From Areca catechu (taxonomy: Eukaryota > Streptophyta > Magnoliopsida > Arecales > Arecaceae), in NCBI GenBank assembly GCA_021397845.1, contig CM038047.1, positions 33,463,601 to 33,527,600 of the forward strand: a stretch of 64,000 bases of DNA, written 5' to 3'. A model generated the notes under the pieces. It ran no database searches. It saw nothing but the letters and a program-made list of their open reading frames with translations, and was not told the origin of the DNA. This document shows positions 57,701 to 64,000 of this stretch, piece after piece. The position numbers were made by a program, and so were the translations under genes. Position 1 is the first letter of the stretch. Each line of letters starts with the position of its first letter.

Positions 57701-59347
57701 ATACTGCCTCTCTATTGCTTCAACCAAAATCTGTGCTGATGGTGGTTTTTGTGTTTATGAATATTGTTGCTTGGCTAAAAGGATGGTTTAGTTGCTATAT
57801 GGTATCCATTCGGAGAGTATGTTGGGAATCCAAAAAGGAAGAAGTATCTGACTTCTATTTATTCTGTTGGAGGTGATGCTAACTGCTTAGTCATAGGGCT
57901 ATAGTTATTCAGATGCTTACGTTATTAGCTGGCTGTTGGGCAAGTACCAAGGCACATATAGCTTCAGTGGTGATGTTTCTCTGTATATCAAAAGGAAAAA
58001 ATTCAGGGGGTTAAGAGATTTTATTTAATTTGTAAAATCTGCAGTATTTGCAATTCTATTTAATGAAAAAAAGGAAACTCTAGAAGGGTATTCAGTCAAA
58101 GATTCAAATTACATGAACAAAACAGGTGGGCAACAAAAGTGCCCGTGAATTGTGATTATGCAGGTTTAACCTTAAAAGAAAAGGAATAAAAAAAGGAATT
58201 GTGGGATGTGATCATTGACAGGATTGGGAGGCTAAGAAAGGCATAAATGCAAGCACAAAGAAAATTGGGATATGTTGTAATAATTGCATATATTATATGT
58301 TAATCTGTATGGATTATAAGCGGGCAAAAATTTTTTGTGGATATCTTTATGGTGAAGTTGGCAAAACCTGAAAGCTATCTAACCAGTCTTGCTGGCATAT
58401 TTTAGATTTTCTCTATTCGTCTCTCGTGCATTGTTATGCAAATAGCTGGTTATTAGTTTTTCATTTCCATTTGCCAACTCTATTTATTTTCATGGTTTCT
58501 GTTTGTTATCTATAGATCATTGCAGAGAGCACTAGATAGAAGGCTTTATCTTCTCCTTAATGGTAACACATATGGAGCTCCTGACAAGAAACCTGTTTGG
58601 CATTTCCCTGAAAAAGTATATGAAAATGAAGAGACTCTGCGACTGGTATTTCCCTAACAAGTTCTTTCATTTACCAATTTCATATGTCTACCTTATAATT
58701 TATCTTTCAAAAAGTTTTGCTTGGTGAATGACTGAGGTTGTGATTCAATGATTCAACACTCTTCTTTTGAAGATGTCTGTGCTTGTGATATCTATGTGAA
58801 ATCCTTAATGTTAGTGTGCAGAATCAGCATTGAGATCTGTACTTGGAGGACTTCATCATACATATTTTGTTGGCAATGCTCCCATGGCCCACATGACTGT
58901 AGAACCAAAAGAAGACTTATCAGATAGTCCATCCTTTAAGGTACCAGTCTTCATATCTTTTTTTTAGTACTCTTTTATACATCTATTGCATGTTTTGCTT
59001 TTAACAGGCTGAAAGTTGTAATTAGTAAGAGTTCTGACATGTTGACCCAACAATATTCTCCATTAGAACTTTTGAGGAAATTTATGAAGGCAGCCTAACT
59101 TTATTCAAATATTAACTATGATTTACTTCGCCACATATTTAAATTTTTCAGAAGACCAAAACCTTTACTTCGGCCCTTATCACTTAAGGGAAGATCTCAG
59201 AGGTCCACCAGCCCAACCTGTTAGGGAGAGGCGCAGGGCAAGGCATCTGTATGGGACAAGGCATAAAACTGGTTACATAAGAGAGGAGACACGTGTATAT
59301 TTTAATGTACATTAAGCAAACACACGCACGCACGCACGCACAGACAG

Positions 59348-59419
<72 letters not shown>

Positions 59420-62194
59420 AAATACAGAAAACTGAAGATTTTTTTTCTATTTTCATAAATTGATTAAATATTATGAAGTGGCACTAAAGCCAATCCTTTT
59501 CACAAATATGTTAGTGTTTTCTTCTTTTGGGTCCAATTTTGAGGAAGAATGATATTTAGGAAGTCTTTTTAGAAGTGAAAACTAGGTAGTTTTTAAGTCT
59601 GATAGAGTAAATAGTAAAGTAACTTGATATGTAGTGGTTTTCTTGTCTTGCAGAGAGGTCTCTGTGGAAATTCTTAGGAAGCATGGACACTTCAATTCAC
59701 ATGCTGTTTCCGGAATCTTCTTGGATACATGTCTGATATTGTGTTAAATATCCTATTTTTCAAAACTAAGAAAACACTCTAGATACTTGTTGGATATGTT
59801 CGAGATACTTTTTTGATATCTCTAGAGAGAGGCTACTTTCTTTCTTTTTTAATATTTATTTTAAATCTTGAATGGTCAATTTTTTGGTCTATGATACTAA
59901 TATTAAAATATGAAGTATGAACTGGGGTCTGTGGATTTGATTGATGACATTATGATTAGCTTGTAAGAGTTGATGTTAATAGTATAAAGTATGAACTATT
60001 TTACTTTTTAGCCTACTATTCGTTATAAATGCTTTTTTACATATGTATGCGTATGTGTGTATATGTATCGGTACATGTATATATGAAGTACATATCTATT
60101 CCTTAACATATTCAAGCCATGTCATATCTAATTTTTTCAAAATTTGTCGTGCTGGTTAGCCAATCATGTCATATCTGTGTCCTCTGTCCCTGCCTGTGAT
60201 TCATAAGGAAATCCAAAGCATCTTATTTGATATTGCATGTTGAGCTTAAATTCTTTCAAATTGTAGAGGATTTTGTATCACTTCTTTTTAGCCTTATATC
60301 TTCTTTATGCCCATCTTCCACCTCTTCATCTCCATTTTCATGTCTTTTCTTCTTTTTCTTGCTACTGTTTCTCTTCCCCATCATTTCTGTCCTTTCTGCC
60401 TTCCTGGTAACATCAGCAGACCACCTATATTTTTTTTTCTTTTATTCTCCGTTTACGCATTCTTTCTTTTCTTTTGCATCTCTTTCAAATTTCTTGCTTT
60501 TCCTTGGCTTAATTTTCTTCTTTCTAAAACAGCAGAAGTAATTCCTCTTCATTCTTTTCATAATTTTCACTATGTTTCTATTTTCTTTCTTAAACACCCA
60601 TTCTGTTTCTCTCTTTATCTGACTCTTCCCTTTGTGTCATTTTTCTACAACACATTGTTGCGCCAATTGAACAGAGTAATTATGATTCTTGAAGAAATAA
60701 TTGATCTCTAGTTAATACAAAGAAAGAAAGTAAGCACTTTGGATTGCGATTTATTGCCATTGTGTTCATAATACCAATGGTGGGCGGGAACGCCATTTAA
60801 GATTGACAACTGTGTATAACACCAATTCCCAAGTGCTATTCACAGGATTTGTGCGACAAGTGAGGTATCAGATTTTAAATTTTACCCCGAATCTATTGCT
60901 GGATAAGTATTTCAATCACAATAAACTGCAATTTAAACTGCTTCCAAAAGGAAAATAAAATGGCAGGCTAATTGGTTTGCCTAGATTCTGATGTTTCAAT
61001 TTTGGGGAAAAAACATTGATCTTCAATTCTGATAATAGAAAAAGTGGAGTTCAAAGATCTTCTTGAGCCTCTTGGATAGGCATGGTTTAGGCTTATATTC
61101 AGCCTTTTAGAGTGCGGTACATCATTTCTTATATTTGGGACTGATTTTTCTCAACCACCTGATATAATAATAGCAAGGATTTTATAAGGAAGCTAGAGCA
61201 ATGCGGATCTTGATTTTTTTTAAAAAAAAATTTGTCGTTGAAAAGTCCCAGAAGACATGTTCTATGTTGCATGGTTTCTCTTGGCATATGAGTTAATATG
61301 GTGCAATAGCAAAGGATTTTATCATCATTATCCTCTATAGTGTCATCCATCTAGTTGCATATGGAAAATGAACAAACTTCTAATGTTAGACTGTATATCT
61401 GGTTTGCAATCAGTACCAATTAGGATTGATAAGGCCTATTTGGATGTTTGAATACTGTATTTGTGATATTTTTTCAATAATTTAGAGTTGTCTAAAAGCA
61501 ATGAAGAAGTTGGAGGGATTGGGGGTAGTCTCTCTGTCCTGCATTCCCAGGATTTCAAGATACTAGAATCTGTCAAGGTGATTTTCAGTGAAATCTTAAG
61601 ATTGAAAGATCAACGGCTTGACCTAATCTCTCTTCTCCATTAATTATATTGCCTCGATATGCTGCAATAATATGATAGCTGTGCATCCAAGGTGGATGCT
61701 AGCATCATCCCTGACCTTTTCCAGGATTGAGCAGTATTAAACTGCCAAATTCATAGTGAGGGGTATCAGAAATACTGGCATCATCCAAATAAGTTTTGAG
61801 AAGTTAAGCATTTATTTATGAGCATAATGAGGAATCACATGATATTTTAGTGGAACAAATAGTGGAACAGGAACTGCAAATAAATCCTACAGATGGGATG
61901 GAGCTTGCTGCTTTTATGTTGAACTGGTGTATGTGTCAAATCTGGCCTCCGTGTGCCCGCTCTGTATTATTTTGATATATAGAAACATTCCATAATGGTG
62001 TCTTTGGTTGGTTAGTTTCCATAACTTTTTTCCCACTCTCTTCTTAACAGAAATTCTTTTTCAAATCACAAGTAATTGGTACCAGCAAAGTACATATCGA
62101 AAAGTGTCAGGACTATGTATGGGTAACCAAGGATGAATTATTTGAATACTTTCCTGAAGAAGCTGACTTTTTCAACAAGATGATTATTAGTTAA
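51743..62194 (+). CDS. MRPL46: Mitochondrial large ribosomal subunit protein mL46
   Basis: Six exons: 51743-51900, 52150-52215, 56803-56877, 58516-58645, 58815-58940 and 62051-62194. All introns are GT-AG and phases agree, giving 699 nt and 232 residues. An in-frame TAG at 51731-51733 supports the start. The N terminus (MPRFAVPPLVRTLRSRRFSS) is Arg/Ser-rich with no acidic residue in its first 22, typical of a mitochondrial presequence. The segment VAAVLFERLPVVIPKIDP and the C-terminal Nudix-like fold (ESALRSVLGG, YFVGNAPMAHM, FFFKSQVIG, DYVWVTKDELFEYF) match the mL46 family and its usual length in plants. No Nudix box is expected or seen, so it is probably a structural protein of the mitoribosome. 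Introns 2 and 5 are long (4.6 and 3.1 kb). No damage is seen. Confidence 0.94.
52728..52932. mobile_element. Tourist-like MITE in mL46 intron 2
   Basis: About 199 bp with imperfect inverted ends (GGGTGTTTGGATGC near 52734 and GCATCCAAACATCC ending at 52929). It is flanked by TTA on both sides (52728-52730 and 52930-52932). TIR type and a TTA duplication are typical of PIF/Harbinger-derived MITEs. Non-coding. Confidence 0.72.
55570..55905. repeat. GGTACC-rich repeat in mL46 intron 2
   Basis: Dense in palindromic GGTACCGTACC- and ACCGGTACC-like motifs (near 55590, 55620, 55755 and 55850), including GGTACGGTACCGTACC. It stands out from the AT-rich intron. Probably an unclassified dispersed repeat. 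Confidence 0.55.
59321..59417. repeat. (ACGC)n-(GACA)n-(GA)n compound microsatellite in mL46 intron 5
   Basis: CACG repeats, then CAGA repeats, then 33 GA units from 59352 to 59417. Confidence 0.95.
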
Positions 62195-64000
62195 ATGTTA
62201 TCTTGGAGCTAATGCAAAGGTTATATTGGAGCTGATACAGAGGTTTTCTTTAAGCGGCAGTCATCAATTTCCATGGTCCCATCTTGTTGGAGAATTCTTA
62301 AATCTAATGTCTAATTGTTGGCATGTGTGTTTATATTATTAAAAAATTAGCAGATTTCAGTAAAATATCCATAAGCTTCTATGATGTCTTTTCAAATGCA
62401 AAAATTCAAACATCATGTCTGTTAATCAAGATGATTATACCTTTCTGTATGTCTCATAACCAGGACTGCAGATCACACTGCAGACAAATTTTTGACGTTG
62501 GCTATTGTCCATTCACTATATTCTTTTAGCTGCTGTATACGCTTGCATATGTTTACCATCCTTTTGCAGTTGGACACTAATTTCTTTAAAAATTTATGAA
62601 CTGCTAGAATTTCCATGTTGGTTTGCCTTTCCTGTTAAATGGGAATGGTTGTGTGCTCTGTAAACTTCTGATTTCTATACTGCCTAAAGAGGGGGGGGGG
62701 GGGGGGGGGGGAAGAAAAAGAAGATTTATAATTACTGTCCTGTTGTTGTTCTGGGTATGTGCAGCTATGAATCTATAATGAAAATGTCTAGTTTTTTACA
62801 TCTTGCCACTTGAAATCCCGGTTGATTGTTTCTAGGTTATGATTTGAATGGGCTGTTGAGTTTTACACATGCAAAATTGCTTTGGGGTCTGATCCTGGTA
62901 CTTAGAAAATAACAAAGAATCTCCACTGCTACATGCCTTCTGGTGTTGTACCAGGCCTCAATCGTGTACGATACTGACCTTATGTATTTCACCGAGGGTT
63001 ACATTGCATATTTGTACGTCAGTGGTACAAGTGCATTTCTTCTTCTTCTTCATTTTCTTTTTCTTTTTTTTTTTTTTAAAAAATGTTTATTCAACCCCCA
63101 ATCACCTATGTGGAAATTTTTTTTACATATGGAAATTGCTTTGAATGCCCTTTTCTTCGGTGTAATTAAGCTTGCATGATGACTACCCGCAAATGATCCT
63201 TAGGTCTAATCTTTTTCCTTGGAGCAGACAAAAGTCTAGATAACAGAATAAACCAAATGATTCAAGACCCACTTTAAGTTGCTTTATTAGATTGATAATC
63301 CATGATCGGACCTTCCCATTTTTCTAGTTTACTTTGTAAACTAATTTGCAAATGGCCGCGCATGCAGCAAGTGCGGCAAAAATGGATCTCGAAACGCTTG
63401 CCATCTCCCGCGCTGTTAGGCTTCCCAATAGAGTATGCTCTCTTTTTCCCTTCAAAATTTAGCCACAAGTCTTCTTTCTTTTATATTTAAATTCATTTCA
63501 GGTTCTTTCAAATGCGTCCTCGACCTTTATTTTATTTTTCCCCTTCAGTTTAGCTCGCTTTTAGTCACGGTCTGAGAGGATAATTAAATTAAATTAATAT
63601 GTAGTTTAATAGCGGCCCTACCAATTGGTTTGTTGGGTGTCACAATCGTGTGTGTATATATATATATGCATCACGTATGATGGTGTCACAATCGTGCACC
63701 ACATTTAATCATTTAATGCAGTGTCTATTTATAAAATTAGGTGTGGACATTCCATGTGCCTAGGTTTACCCGTGTCCTTCATCCCCAAACTTTTCCCGTC
63801 AGGACTGGAACTTCACTCGTATGGGCCGGTGCACTTGAGCTACGTTGTTATATCGGTTTACGTCATCCCAGTTCGGCTCCTGAACAAATGTAAAGAAACC
63901 TGAATTAATACTATTTTTGAGCTTTATTCAAATTTGTTCATTCAAATAGTTTTTTTTTCGTCTATTGGATAAAAATGTATTAAAGAAAGATACTTTTTTA
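62195..64000. other. 3' flank of mL46 and intergenic DNA
   Basis: The first few hundred bases are likely the mL46 3' untranslated region. A run of 21 G (62691-62711) and a T run near 63066 are present. No further coding region was supported up to the window end. Confidence 0.45.
62691..62711. repeat. Poly(G) run
   Basis: 21 consecutive G. Unusual for plant nuclear DNA and length-prone in sequencing and assembly. Confidence 0.9.

Noticed and set aside
59118..59315. Open frame in mL46 intron 5 considered as an extra exon
   Set aside because: Exons 5 and 6 join in phase without it and give the full family length; no homology to mL46.
60227..60711. Ser/Phe-rich open frames in mL46 intron 5
   Set aside because: Low-complexity CT-rich intron sequence; overlapping frames give similarly biased translations, so not coding.
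61438..61620. Possible second MITE starting with GCCTATTTGGATGTTTG
   Set aside because: No matching inverted right end or target duplication could be found.

Overview
This window looks like nuclear DNA of a flowering plant. It holds two intron-containing housekeeping genes, a nuclear tRNA gene, long (GA)n, (CT)n and (TA)n microsatellites, and more than 30 kb of plant-type LTR retrotransposons. Gene structure and repeat style fit a monocot with long introns, for example a palm, but the sequence alone does not fix the species.

Layout. (a) 1-9332: a minus-strand Ty1/copia element of SIRE/Maximus type, with 5' LTR, tRNA-Met primer site, a gag-pol frame carrying two stops, an extra ORF between pol and the 3' LTR, and a shortened 3' LTR running off the left edge. 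(b) 9333-12310: AT-rich degenerate repeats, a second minus-strand LTR (10158-11620) and a minisatellite. (c) 12311-12384: an intact tRNA-Ile(AAU) gene. (d) 14843-18189: a four-exon minus-strand BTB/POZ gene, followed by intergenic DNA. (e) 21309-47484: a retrotransposon block. A plus-strand Ty3/gypsy Tat-lineage element (LTR, gag, protease, RT) is split twice. One split is a 1.8 kb LTR insert flanked by GAGGG. The other is a tandem array of two gag-only copia units, which replaces about 1.4 kb of the host pol. Host integrase, a GC-rich tandem array and an intron-containing coiled-coil ORF follow. A second, minus-strand Tat element meets the first tail to tail, so both 5' LTRs lie at the outer ends and neither 3' LTR is seen. 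(f) 47485-51700: a 186-bp minisatellite, A tracts and a microsatellite. (g) 51743-62194: a six-exon plus-strand gene for mitochondrial ribosomal protein mL46, with long introns carrying a MITE and other repeats. (h) 62195-64000: no gene seen.

The two cellular genes and the tRNA are independent transcription units. No cassette of cooperating genes was found. The most unusual material is the gag-only copia array (LTR-gag-LTR-gag with no protease, integrase or RT), the extra ORFs of both retroelement types, and the inverted pair of Tat elements. Every retroelement coding region seen carries at least one stop or frameshift, so none looks autonomous. All coordinates and translations were worked out by eye; no database search was run.
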